From: Kiritimatiellia bacterium
Lineage (GTDB): Bacteria > Verrucomicrobiota > Kiritimatiellia > SLAD01
Assembly: GCA_007134175.1 (NCBI GenBank)
Contig: SLLF01000325.1
Location: 1 to 6,417, forward strand
DNA: 6,417 bases
Reading direction: 5' to 3'
A program made the position numbers and the translations under genes. This document shows, in pieces, positions 1 through 6,411 of this stretch (the first letter of the stretch is position 1; every line of letters starts with the position of its first letter). Below the pieces are notes generated by a model, which made no database searches, had not been told where the DNA came from, and saw only the letters and a list, made by a program, of their open reading frames with translations.

Positions 1-1264
1 CTTTCCCGGCGGGTGAACCGCCGCCGATACCGTAGATGATATTCTTCAGTGGAGCGCCCAGCGGCATTTCGACCAATCCCGTGTTCTCTATTTTGCCGAC
101 TAGCGAAAAGACCTTGGTGCCGGTGCTGTTCGCGGTACCCACGGAAGCAAACCAATTGCCGCCCTTGGCCAGAATGGCCGGGACATTGCACCAGGTCTCT
201 ACGTTGTTGATATTGGTCGGCTTGCCCCACAAGCCCGCTTCCGCGGGGAAGGGTGGCCGTGGGCGCGGTCGCCCGGCATACCCTTCGAGGGAGGCGACCA
301 TGGCCGTCTCCTCGCCGCATACGAAAGCCCCGGCCCCCTCCACCAACCGTAGCCGGAAGTTGAAGTCGGTACCCAGAATGGATTCGCCCAGCAGTCCATG
401 CTCCGTCGCTTGGGCAACGGCTTTTTTCAGGCGGGCCACGGCCAGCGGGTATTCTGCGCGCAGATAGACAATGCCCTCGCTGGCCCCGGTGGCGTAAGCG
501 CCAATCAGCATCCCTTCGAGCAGCATGTGCGGATCGCTCTCGATTTCGTTGCGGTTCATATACGCGCCGGGGTCGCCTTCATCCGCGTTGCAGATCACAT
601 ACTTGACATCCGCCTGGGCCTCGCGCAGCAACTTCCACTTCACCGCCGTGGGGTAGCCGGCCCCGCCCCGTCCGCGCAATTTCGCCTTATTGATCTCTTC
701 AATGACCTCATCCGGCTGTGGTTTATGCAATGCCTGGTAGAGGGATTGATAGCCACCCACCGCCATGTACTCTTCAATATCGTCGGGATTGATCAGCCCG
801 CAATTCCGCAAGACCAGCTTTTGCTGGCCGGCGAAGAAGGGAATTTCATTCCAAAGCGGAATATCAGACAGCCCCTCACCATATTTAACCTGCGCCGTGA
901 GGTGGTCCCACGCCTCCACCCGACACAGCGCCTTGCGTGTCGGCACTCGCCCGGATTGAAGTTCGGCGACGATATAGGCGGCATCCTCCGGCGTTACCTC
1001 CGCCAGGACCACCAGTGGTTGACCGGGACAGTAGACATTGACCAGTGGCTCTACCGCGCAATAACCGAAACAGCCCACGGGCACGAGACTGGCCTTGCAG
1101 CCGGTTTTTTCCAGCTCCATTTTGATGGCGTCAAAGACGGTCTGGGCACCATTACCGATACCGCACGTCCCCAGGCCCACCCCGATACGGGGGCCGTCAT
1201 GCAATAGCTTCAACAAGCCGGTACGGCGAACATCATTCAGGGCATCAAAATCGGCAATCTTCAT
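1..1264 (-). CDS. hoxF: NAD(H)/FMN diaphorase subunit of bidirectional [NiFe] hydrogenase (HoxF/NuoF-like), 3' end outside window
   Basis: This is the FMN-binding subunit that exchanges electrons with NAD(H) for the cytoplasmic hydrogenase. My translation from the ATG at 1264 is open for 421 residues to the window edge. An N-terminal thioredoxin-like ferredoxin domain (about residues 25-110) carries C34, C56 and a CFGYC motif (C65, C69). The NuoF core follows: glycine-rich RGRGGAGYP (197-205) for nucleotide/FMN, CNADEGDPGAY (225-235), RAEYP (269-273), GAGAFVCGEETA (310-321) and GKPTNINNVET (347-357). The C-terminal region with the CxxCxxC [4Fe-4S] site, and any ferredoxin extension, lies beyond base 1. 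The start overlaps the hoxE stop by 4 bases (ATGA), with GGAAGGA upstream. The GDPGAYMNR form is closer, from memory, to cyanobacterial HoxF and HydB-type subunits than to complex I NuoF. The first cysteine of the usual CxxxxC pair in the N-terminal domain appears absent. Complex I or formate dehydrogenase FdsB is less likely because of the hoxYH neighbours. Confidence 0.93.
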   Translation of the reverse strand, partial: MKIADFDALNDVRRTGLLKLLHDGPRIGVGLGTCGIGNGAQTVFDAIKMELEKTGCKASLVPVGCFGYCAVEPLVNVYCPGQPLVVLAEVTPEDAAYIVAELQSGRVPTRKALCRVEAWDHLTAQVKYGEGLSDIPLWNEIPFFAGQQKLVLRNCGLINPDDIEEYMAVGGYQSLYQALHKPQPDEVIEEINKAKLRGRGGAGYPTAVKWKLLREAQADVKYVICNADEGDPGAYMNRNEIESDPHMLLEGMLIGAYATGASEGIVYLRAEYPLAVARLKKAVAQATEHGLLGESILGTDFNFRLRLVEGAGAFVCGEETAMVASLEGYAGRPRPRPPFPAEAGLWGKPTNINNVETWCNVPAILAKGGNWFASVGTANSTGTKVFSLVGKIENTGLVEMPLGAPLKNIIYGIGGGSPAGK

Positions 1265-1785
1265 TCGGCACCATCCTTCCGCAACACCTCCCGCACGATG
1301 CGCCGTAACTGAAGGTCGGTCATGTGTCCGTGTATGTCCTCATCCACCGCGACCACCGGCGCTAGCGCACACTGCCCGAAACAGGCGACGGTCCGTACCG
1401 TGATGCCATAGTCGGCCGTGGTAAACGCCGCGCCACCCTCTTCCTCCGGTGGCGGCGAACCCGTCGCCGCCAGCACCCCATCCATGAGCATCTTGGAGCC
1501 GCGAGTATGGCAAGCCGTCCCGCGGCACACCATGATCGTGTGGCGACCTTGCGGGCGCAGATTGAAAAAGGAGTAGAAGGTCACCACGCTATATATCTGT
1601 GACAAGGGCACCTGCTTCTTGCGCGCCACCATTTCCAAGGTGACGGTGGGCAGATAATGCAATGGGTGGCGCTCCTGTAACTCCTCCAGGATGGTTAGCA
1701 AGTCACCGGTACGTTCCGGATATCGGGCCATCACCTCATCCACTTCCCTTTCCGTCAGCGGCGCGGTCTCTCGGGGCATGATCAT
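1261..1785 (-). CDS. hoxE: NuoE-like [2Fe-2S] subunit of bidirectional hydrogenase (HoxE)
   Basis: A 174-residue thioredoxin-like ferredoxin of the NuoE/24-kDa family, expected to sit in the diaphorase module next to HoxF and pass electrons through one [2Fe-2S] cluster. The N-terminal helical part (about 10-80) contains the family stretch QIYSVVTFYSFF (63-74). The four cluster ligands are present as CRGTAC (C87, C92) and CFGQC (C135, C139). A Pro/Glu-rich loop (about 110-119) lies between the two pairs. Length is normal for the family (roughly 160-180). I chose the ATG at 1785 because AAAGGAG (1798-1792) lies 6 bases ahead; a second ATG at 1779 is 12 bases away. The start shares one base with the hoxW stop (TGATG) and the stop overlaps the hoxF start, so translation is probably coupled on both sides. 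NuoE of complex I is the main alternative and is disfavoured by the operon. Confidence 0.93.
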   Translation of the reverse strand: MIMPRETAPLTEREVDEVMARYPERTGDLLTILEELQERHPLHYLPTVTLEMVARKKQVPLSQIYSVVTFYSFFNLRPQGRHTIMVCRGTACHTRGSKMLMDGVLAATGSPPPEEEGGAAFTTADYGITVRTVACFGQCALAPVVAVDEDIHGHMTDLQLRRIVREVLRKDGAE

Positions 1786-2330
1786 CAGGCACTCCTTTCA
1801 GCAAATGTCGATTGTGGCAACAAGGGCGACTCGTCAGATGCAAATTCCGGTACAATGGGTGGTGCAACGACGTCCGGGAGCAAGCGGCGACAGGCGGCCA
1901 CGGCCACCGCCACGCCACGTTGGGCGACGGATGACAAGGGTGCCCCCATGGTGAAATCCTGGACGGGGATCCCGATCAGCCAAGCGACCGGGTGCGCGTT
2001 ATAGCAGGTCGCCGCCAAGGCCAGCAGGTAGTCCGGGGCCACCCGGTGCGCGGTGTGGGCATTATCGGTCGGCGATGCGGTCAGACGCGAAACCTGGACC
2101 TCTGTCGCCTGCCGCAGCGCATCCAGAAAGATTACACGACCATGGGCCGCTATAGTGCACGCCCATTCCGGGGTCAGTTGATGGATATCAGCCACCTCCA
2201 CTTGGGTCCGGCACTCAGCCGCTATCGCCCGCGCCGCTACCCGGCCGACCGCATCGTCGCCGCGCCACTCGTTCCCCCACCCTAACACCAAGGTTGGGCG
2301 CACTGTGTAATCAGTCCCGCCGCTGCTCAT
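1785..2330 (-). CDS. hoxW: [NiFe]-hydrogenase maturation endopeptidase (HoxW/HyaD family)
   Basis: A cytoplasmic protease, 181 residues, that removes the C-terminal tail of the hydrogenase large subunit after nickel insertion. It opens with the family signature LVLGWGNEWRGDDAVG (14-29), followed by HQLTPE (50-55), IFLDA (67-71) and TAHRV (93-97). Aligned by eye to E. coli HybD, the three nickel-sensing ligands correspond to D26 (Glu in HybD), D70 and H95. A tail of about 25-30 residues after 155 has no motif I recognise. I start at the ATG at 2330 because GAGGTG (2340-2335) precedes it with good spacing. The upstream in-frame ATG at 2351 has no ribosome site and would add seven residues not expected in the family. 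The gene overlaps the end of hoxH by 20 bases, so the protease is made directly after its presumed substrate. Its place inside the structural operon makes HoxH the likely target. Confidence 0.9.
   Translation of the reverse strand: MSSGGTDYTVRPTLVLGWGNEWRGDDAVGRVAARAIAAECRTQVEVADIHQLTPEWACTIAAHGRVIFLDALRQATEVQVSRLTASPTDNAHTAHRVAPDYLLALAATCYNAHPVAWLIGIPVQDFTMGAPLSSVAQRGVAVAVAACRRLLPDVVAPPIVPEFASDESPLLPQSTFAERSA
1792..1798 (-). promoter_or_regulatory. Ribosome binding site of hoxE inside the end of hoxW
   Basis: AAAGGAG on the minus strand lies six bases before the ATG at 1785 and within the last codons of hoxW. It favours this ATG over the one at 1779 and supports translation of hoxE coupled to hoxW termination at the shared TGATG. 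Confidence 0.75.
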
Positions 2331-3738
2331 CCAGCACCTCTCCCGCCGCATTGATCAGTTGAAGTTGCAAGGCCATCTCGCCCAGCGCGTGGGTGGAACA
2401 ACTCAGGCAGGGGTCGTAGCAGCGAATCACCGCCTCCACCCGGTTCAGCGCGCCTTCCTTGATTTCCGTTCCGCGCACATATTCCTTGGCCGCCTGCAGA
2501 ATGCCCCGGTTCATCGCCATGTTGTTGTGACCCGTGGCAATAATCAAGTTGGCCCAGGTGATCAAACCGTCCTTGTCGATCTTGTAGTGGTGGATCAATG
2601 TGCCGCGCGGCGCTTCGGAAACGCCGATGCCTTCGTGTTGGTTCGGTCCCGCCTGGGCGCGCACGCGATCCGAGCTCGTAACCGGATCTTCCAGCAGATC
2701 GCGCACGCGTTCCAAGCCGTACAGGATTTCGATTAACCGGGCGTAATGGTAATGGAAAGAGCTGAGCACGGCTCCTTCCGCCACCAGTGCGCGGAAATGG
2801 CGTAGTTCCTGATCCGCCAACGGCGTACCGCACTGATCGCAGTTGTTGAGGCGCGCCAGCGGCCCCACCCGGTAGAACCCATCGGGGTAGCCGCGCGGTT
2901 TGTAGTAAGGCGTCTTCAGGTAGCTGTAGGGCTCGACCGCTTCGCCAATCAGCTCGTTATATGATTTGGGATCAAGCTGGTCACCGACCATGTCGCGGTT
3001 TTCGTCGCGGATGCGAAGATTCCCATCGTAATGCTCCAGCGAACCGTCCGCCGTGGTCAGCCCCATGAATAAGCTGGGGAAGTTGGCAAAAGTGCTGATT
3101 TCGCTGGCGAACTGATCCAGCACGCCTTTCAACAAATCCAGCGCCCCCTGGGTTATGGTGATGCCTTGCGGGATCATCTCCAGTATCCGGTCGCGCGTCT
3201 CCGCCGTCAATGGCGAGCCCACCCCGCCGGGAACGACCCAAGCCGGGTGGACGCGTTTACCGGCCAACCATTCAATGATTTGCTGTCCGAACATACGCAA
3301 CCAGATGCCGTTCTTCGCAATTTCCGGATGCGCGGCAGCCAGCCCAAGAATGTGGCGCTTGGCCGGATCCGCATCCATGCCCAGCAACAGGTCGGGCGCG
3401 CTCAGGTGGAAGAAACTTAATGCGTGCGACTGGATCAACTGACCGAGATTCAAAATCCGGCGCAGGTTATAGGCCGCCGGCGGAATGCGCACCGCCAGCA
3501 AATCATCGCACGCCTTGGCTGACGCCATTAGGTGACTAATCGGGCAGATACCGCAGATACGCGCCGTGATCGCCGGCATTTCGTGGAAAGGCCGGCCCTC
3601 GGTGAACTTTTCGAAGCCGCGGAACTGGGTCACATGGAATTGGGCGTCCGTGACGGATCCTTGTTCGTCCAGGTGAATCGTTATTCTGGAGTGGCCCTCG
3701 ATGCGGGTGACCGGATCGATTGTTATGGTTTTAGCCAT
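2311..3738 (-). CDS. hoxH: [NiFe]-hydrogenase large subunit, NAD-linked bidirectional type (HoxH)
   Basis: The catalytic subunit holding the Ni-Fe(CN)2CO centre where H2 is split or formed; 475 residues as a precursor, close to known HoxH lengths. RIEGH (12-16) begins the conserved N-terminus. The proximal metal motif is [10 protein letters not shown] (R60, C62, C65, H69) and the distal one DPCLSCSTH (D442, C444, C447, H450). These supply the four cysteine ligands. A 25-residue tail follows H450, so HoxW should cleave between H450 and A451. [24 protein letters not shown] sequence in the C-terminal third supports the group 3 (HoxH) lineage rather than membrane-bound uptake enzymes. The ATG at 3738 follows AAAGGA (3749-3744) by 5 bases. 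The gap from hoxY is 16 bases, and the 3' end overlaps hoxW. Group 3b NADP-linked (HydA/SH) enzymes are the nearest alternative, but the HoxE/HoxF partners argue for 3d or a bifurcating relative. Confidence 0.96.
   Translation of the reverse strand: MAKTITIDPVTRIEGHSRITIHLDEQGSVTDAQFHVTQFRGFEKFTEGRPFHEMPAITARICGICPISHLMASAKACDDLLAVRIPPAAYNLRRILNLGQLIQSHALSFFHLSAPDLLLGMDADPAKRHILGLAAAHPEIAKNGIWLRMFGQQIIEWLAGKRVHPAWVVPGGVGSPLTAETRDRILEMIPQGITITQGALDLLKGVLDQFASEISTFANFPSLFMGLTTADGSLEHYDGNLRIRDENRDMVGDQLDPKSYNELIGEAVEPYSYLKTPYYKPRGYPDGFYRVGPLARLNNCDQCGTPLADQELRHFRALVAEGAVLSSFHYHYARLIEILYGLERVRDLLEDPVTSSDRVRAQAGPNQHEGIGVSEAPRGTLIHHYKIDKDGLITWANLIIATGHNNMAMNRGILQAAKEYVRGTEIKEGALNRVEAVIRCYDPCLSCSTHALGEMALQLQLINAAGEVLDEQRRD
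2335..2340 (-). promoter_or_regulatory. Ribosome binding site that fixes the hoxW start
   Basis: GAGGTG on the minus strand lies inside the last codons of hoxH, four to six bases before the ATG at 2330. The competing ATG at 2351 has no purine-rich stretch ahead of it. This decides the shorter 181-residue protease and a 20-base overlap with hoxH. Confidence 0.7.
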
Positions 3739-3754
3739 GGGGTTCCTTTCCGGT

Positions 3755-4285
3755 TCAACCGAACCGCGTGTTATTTGCCAGATCGGGCATCCGCCCTTCC
3801 AGCAACTCCGCTATCACGAAAAAGATGTGGTCCGGATGCGGCGGGCAGCCCGGTACGTGCAGATCCACTTTGACCACTTCATGCACCGGCCGGGTCCGGT
3901 CCAGCAACGGAGGGATATTGGTCGTCGGTACCTGGGGTTGGGCCGAGACGTTTTCGAGATAGGCGCGGCTGTAGAGCTCGTCCAGCGAGAAATAATTCCG
4001 CATCGAAGGGACATTCGCCGTCACCGCACAGTCGCCCAGCGCGACGATCAGCTTCGACTTGCTGCGGACCAATTGGACCTTGTGCAGATCATCTTCATTG
4101 GTTACCGCCCCTTCCAGAAAAGTGACATCGACCTCGTCAGGGAAGACCTTGTTGTCGACCAGTGGGCTATAAACCAGATCGATCCTGTCGGCGACTTGCA
4201 GCAATCGCTCGTCGATATCGAGGAACGACATATGACAGCCGGAACAACCGTCCAGCCAGACCGTCGCCACGCGGACTTTCTTCAT
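3755..4285 (-). CDS. hoxY: [NiFe]-hydrogenase small subunit, single-cluster HoxY type
   Basis: The electron-transfer subunit that pairs with HoxH; 176 residues, the short form lacking the extra clusters and Tat signal of membrane-bound uptake enzymes. It carries WLDGCSGCHMSF (C14, C17), GDCAVTANVPSMRN (C86) and PGCPP (C147). These four cysteines would bind one [4Fe-4S] cluster next to the NiFe site. PVHEVVKVDLHVPGCPP (133-149) is typical of cytoplasmic NAD-linked enzymes. The start at 4285 is set by the family N-terminus MKKVRVATVWL and by a purine-rich AAGGGGGG (4302-4295) about 9 bases ahead. The reading frame stays open upstream to 4426, but those 47 residues look like translated promoter region. 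As the first gene of the operon it should follow the main promoter. With only one cluster, electron flow to HoxF needs the Fe-S chain of a HoxU-like protein, which is not in the window. Confidence 0.95.
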   Translation of the reverse strand: MKKVRVATVWLDGCSGCHMSFLDIDERLLQVADRIDLVYSPLVDNKVFPDEVDVTFLEGAVTNEDDLHKVQLVRSKSKLIVALGDCAVTANVPSMRNYFSLDELYSRAYLENVSAQPQVPTTNIPPLLDRTRPVHEVVKVDLHVPGCPPHPDHIFFVIAELLEGRMPDLANNTRFG

Positions 4286-4384
4286 GTTTCCAAGCCCCCC
4301 TTCCCTGTCGAGCCTGCACCGTATTACACTTCCAGCGATATCCGATGTTACGTTATCAAATGAAGCAGAGCTATCAGCGTTTGT

Positions 4385-4403
4385 CCCTTGCGTACTATAA
4401 GGG
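4385..4403. repeat. Short perfect inverted repeat CCCTT-N9-AAGGG in the divergent promoter region
   Basis: Five-base arms, CCCTT (4385-4389) and AAGGG (4399-4403), flank nine bases and enclose the TATAGT/ACTATA sequence that might be a -10 element. The spacing between arm centres is 14 bases, longer than the one helical turn typical of many dimeric regulators. It could be an operator controlling one or both directions, or chance: a five-base repeat is expected occasionally in a gap of this size. No regulator family is indicated. Confidence 0.25.
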
Positions 4404-4483
4404 GATGCCCGATAACCGCACCTCATTCCTGTTAATTGGCATTGATTTTAGCTACGCATGGCGACATCATGACCTCCTGTGAC

Positions 4484-4516
4484 GGAGCGTACAAATGCTT
4501 CGCTTAGCCACAAAGG
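4484..4516 (+). promoter_or_regulatory. Two competing ribosome binding sites ahead of the glycosyltransferase
   Basis: GGAG (4484-4487) serves a possible ATG at 4495, and AAAGG (4512-4516) serves the preferred ATG at 4525; both are in the same frame with acceptable spacing. The first can pair with CTCC (4474-4477) across a six-base loop, a weak four-base stem that could hide it. Family N-termini favour the second site. Confidence 0.45.
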
Positions 4517-4524
4517 TTTGCACT

Positions 4525-5505
4525 ATGGACTTATCAATTGTCATACCGGTTTATAACGAAGAAGAGAGTGTAGTGGCATTGTGTCAAACGCTGGATGCCG
4601 CGCTGAAGCCGCTGTCTCAACACTATGAAGTGCTCCTGGTCGATGACGGTAGCACAGACCAAACGCCGGTTTTGCTGCGCGAGCTGGTACAGACCTACTC
4701 CTATCTGCGCGTCATCCGGTTCCGCCGCAATTTCGGCCAAACGGCGGCGATGAGCGCCGGCTTCCATCACGCCCAGGGCGAAGTGGTCATTACACTGGAC
4801 GCCGACTTGCAAAACGACCCGGCGGACATTCCGTTGTTGCTGGCCAAGATGGATGAAGGCGTCGACGTGGTCAGCGGCTGGCGCAAACACCGGCAGGACC
4901 CGTTCTGGTCGCGACGCTTGCCGTCCATGCTCGCCAATGGATTGATCAGCCGGATCACCGGCGTTGCGTTGCATGACTACGGTTGCACCCTCAAGGCCTA
5001 TCGCCGGGATATCATCAAAGATGTACATCTGTATGGGGAAATGCACCGCTTTATTCCCGCATTGGCCAGCTGGGTCGGTGGTCGTGTGACCGAGGTGCCG
5101 GTGCAGCATCACCCCCGCCGATTCGGCACATCAAAATATGGACTATCCCGTACCGTACGGGTCATCCTCGATCTGATTACGGTAAAATTCCTGATGCGTT
5201 ACAGTCTGGGTCCGATGCAGATGTTTGGTAAGATCGGGCTGATGTTTCTGGTGCCGGCGCTCCTGTTGTTCGCGCTGATGATCGGCACGCACCTTTCGTT
5301 CCTGTTTTTCGGTACGACCGTTGGCGCCGAACTGGTTAAACGGCCTTTCTGGTTGGTATCCGCCACGATGTTGTCATTTTTGGGCGTACAGTTCATCAGC
5401 ATGGGATTGCTGGCTGAAATCCAAATCCGGACCTATCATGAGTCGCAGGACAAACGCACGTATGTCATCCGCGAATGCTGGCCGGAAGAAACTAAGGGCA
5501 CCTGA
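4525..5505 (+). CDS. Family 2 glycosyltransferase, polyprenyl-phosphate sugar synthase type (GtrB/ArnC/DPM1-like)
   Basis: A membrane-anchored GT-A enzyme, 326 residues, likely to transfer a sugar from a nucleotide donor to undecaprenyl phosphate on the cytoplasmic face. The sugar cannot be read from sequence. The catalytic domain (1-225) has LSIVIPVYNEEE (3-14), VDDGSTD (39-45) and the metal-binding DAD (92-94) inside LDADLQNDP. It also has RRFGTSKYG (198-206), typical of GtrB/ArnC-type synthases. Two hydrophobic helices follow (about 236-257 and 275-297), then the usual short cytoplasmic tail with YVIRE. The start at 4525 gives the standard family N-terminus and has AAAGG (4512-4516) 8 bases ahead. 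An in-frame ATG at 4495 also has GGAG (4484-4487) 7 bases ahead and would add ten residues, so the start is not certain. The gene is transcribed away from the hydrogenase operon. The next gene begins three bases after its stop. GtrB, ArnC and dolichyl-phosphate mannosyltransferase homologues cannot be separated here. Confidence 0.9.
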   Translation: MDLSIVIPVYNEEESVVALCQTLDAALKPLSQHYEVLLVDDGSTDQTPVLLRELVQTYSYLRVIRFRRNFGQTAAMSAGFHHAQGEVVITLDADLQNDPADIPLLLAKMDEGVDVVSGWRKHRQDPFWSRRLPSMLANGLISRITGVALHDYGCTLKAYRRDIIKDVHLYGEMHRFIPALASWVGGRVTEVPVQHHPRRFGTSKYGLSRTVRVILDLITVKFLMRYSLGPMQMFGKIGLMFLVPALLLFALMIGTHLSFLFFGTTVGAELVKRPFWLVSATMLSFLGVQFISMGLLAEIQIRTYHESQDKRTYVIRECWPEETKGT

Positions 5506-5508
5506 TCG

Positions 5509-6411
5509 ATGGGGCTGCAGCAATCGGGTCCAATCCCTGGGGGCTGGCCACTGGCTTGGTTCGCCGAGCTCCCGGCTGATGCTCCGCCCGCACGCTTGGT
5601 CGTCTTGGTGAGCGCGCTGCTACTGGTCGGCATCGCGGCCTTGATCACGTTAATCGTGCACTTTCGACCGCGAACCGGACAGTGGGCGAGGCAGTGGGCG
5701 CGTTTACGACGTCGTCCATGGTATTTGCACGATGTCGGCTGGCTGCTGGCGGTATTGCTCTGCCTCCAAGCGGCAGCCGTGTTAGCCTTATCAGGGTTCC
5801 GGCGCCTGTTAAGTTGGGAGGCGGATCACCTGCCGTTCGTCTGGATCACCCTGCACAGTCTCGCGCTGCACGGCGCCTGCTTGCCGCTGGTATGGGTATT
5901 ACTGCGCCGGAAGGGGCGGTCATGGATAGCAGCCTTTTGCCCCACCCCATTATCCGGCGGTCACGCAATTGCACAGGGGATTGGGCTATATTTAGCGGCA
6001 CTGCCCCCGTTTGTGTTGATTACGGCACTCTATCACGCGGGACTTCAGGCCGTTGGCTATACCCCGATGCCTCAAGATGTCGTCCAGCTTTTCGCCCTAC
6101 TGGAATACCACTGGATGCGTGTCTATTTTGTCATCCTAGCTGTTATCGTCGCACCCATTGCCGAGGAGATCCTGTTTCGCGGCATCCTGCTGCCGGCTGC
6201 AGCAAAATGGTGCCGCGCGGCGGGAGCCATCGCCATCACCACGATCCTCTTTGCGCTGTTGCATCTGCACCTGCCCTCGTTGATCCCACTGGCGTTTTTG
6301 TCGTTGGTATTATCGCTGGCCTATGTGTATACGGGATCAATCATTGTACCCATTGTCATGCACATGATTTTTAACGCCATCTCGCTGCTGACATTGACTT
6401 GGCTGGGGTAA
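5509..6411 (+). CDS. CPBP-family intramembrane metalloprotease (Abi/CAAX-like)
   Basis: An integral membrane protein of 300 residues with about seven or eight hydrophobic segments (roughly 29-51, 75-95, 110-133, 152-176, 203-217, 236-254, 257-275, 277-298). The C-terminal part has the three CPBP motifs: EEILFR (E219, E220, R224), FALLH (F248-H252) and HMIFN (H285, N289). In Rce1-type proteases these glutamates and histidines form the active site, so the protein looks catalytically competent. The family covers prenyl-protein processing, bacteriocin self-immunity and many uncharacterised bacterial members; the substrate here is unknown. The N-terminal half is not recognisable beyond being hydrophobic, with a basic loop (RQWARLRRRPW, 61-71). 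AAGGG (5494-5498), inside the end of the glycosyltransferase gene, lies 10 bases before the ATG. The three-base gap implies one transcript. The stop is TAA at 6409-6411, and too little follows to show a terminator. Confidence 0.87.
   Translation: MGLQQSGPIPGGWPLAWFAELPADAPPARLVVLVSALLLVGIAALITLIVHFRPRTGQWARQWARLRRRPWYLHDVGWLLAVLLCLQAAAVLALSGFRRLLSWEADHLPFVWITLHSLALHGACLPLVWVLLRRKGRSWIAAFCPTPLSGGHAIAQGIGLYLAALPPFVLITALYHAGLQAVGYTPMPQDVVQLFALLEYHWMRVYFVILAVIVAPIAEEILFRGILLPAAAKWCRAAGAIAITTILFALLHLHLPSLIPLAFLSLVLSLAYVYTGSIIVPIVMHMIFNAISLLTLTWLG

Larger units (their letters stand above)
4286..4524. promoter_or_regulatory. Divergent intergenic region between hoxY and the glycosyltransferase gene
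   Basis: This gap of about 240 bases is noticeably more AT-rich than the flanking genes (by eye) and is the only place for the promoters of both gene groups. On the minus strand a TATAGT (4399-4394) could be a -10 element for hoxY, about 109 bases before the start, but no good -35 sits upstream of it. On the plus strand TACTATAAG (4393-4401) overlaps the same spot. Neither strand shows a clear sigma-70 pair, a sigma-54 GG-N10-GC pair, or a symmetric FNR box. The region is assigned from gene orientation; the elements named are tentative. Confidence 0.6.

Noticed and set aside
398..1207. Plus-strand open frame of 269 codons opposite hoxF
   Set aside because: It is fully antisense to a reading frame with clear NuoF motifs, and its translation has no recognisable domain. 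It reflects codon bias of the real gene.
1..1785. Complex I nuoE-nuoF or NAD-dependent formate dehydrogenase (FdsGB)
   Set aside because: Both families share these folds, but the genes are coupled to hoxY, hoxH and hoxW with no nuo or fds neighbours.
3701..4363. Plus-strand open frame of 220 codons opposite hoxY
   Set aside because: It is antisense to hoxY with all its cluster cysteines, and the translation is Arg/Gln/Asp-rich without a domain.
4340..4365. Possible FNR/CRP-type site around TTGATAACGTAACATC (minus strand)
   Set aside because: The left half TTGAT is present, but there is no matching ATCAA at the right spacing.
4286..4426. 47-residue upstream extension of hoxY
   Set aside because: The family N-terminus begins at MKKVRVATVWL. 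The added residues are not a Tat or Sec signal, and a good ribosome site precedes 4285.
4436..4452. Possible sigma-54 promoter TTGGCA...TTAGC before the glycosyltransferase
   Set aside because: The GG and GC are separated by 11 rather than 10 bases and the -12 element is poor.
4534..5112. Minus-strand open frame of 192 codons opposite the glycosyltransferase
   Set aside because: It is antisense to the conserved GT-A catalytic domain and has no motif of its own.
5682..6374. Second plus-strand open frame inside the CPBP gene
   Set aside because: It is Arg/Pro/Ser-rich with no domain, while the overlapping frame carries complete CPBP motifs and membrane segments.
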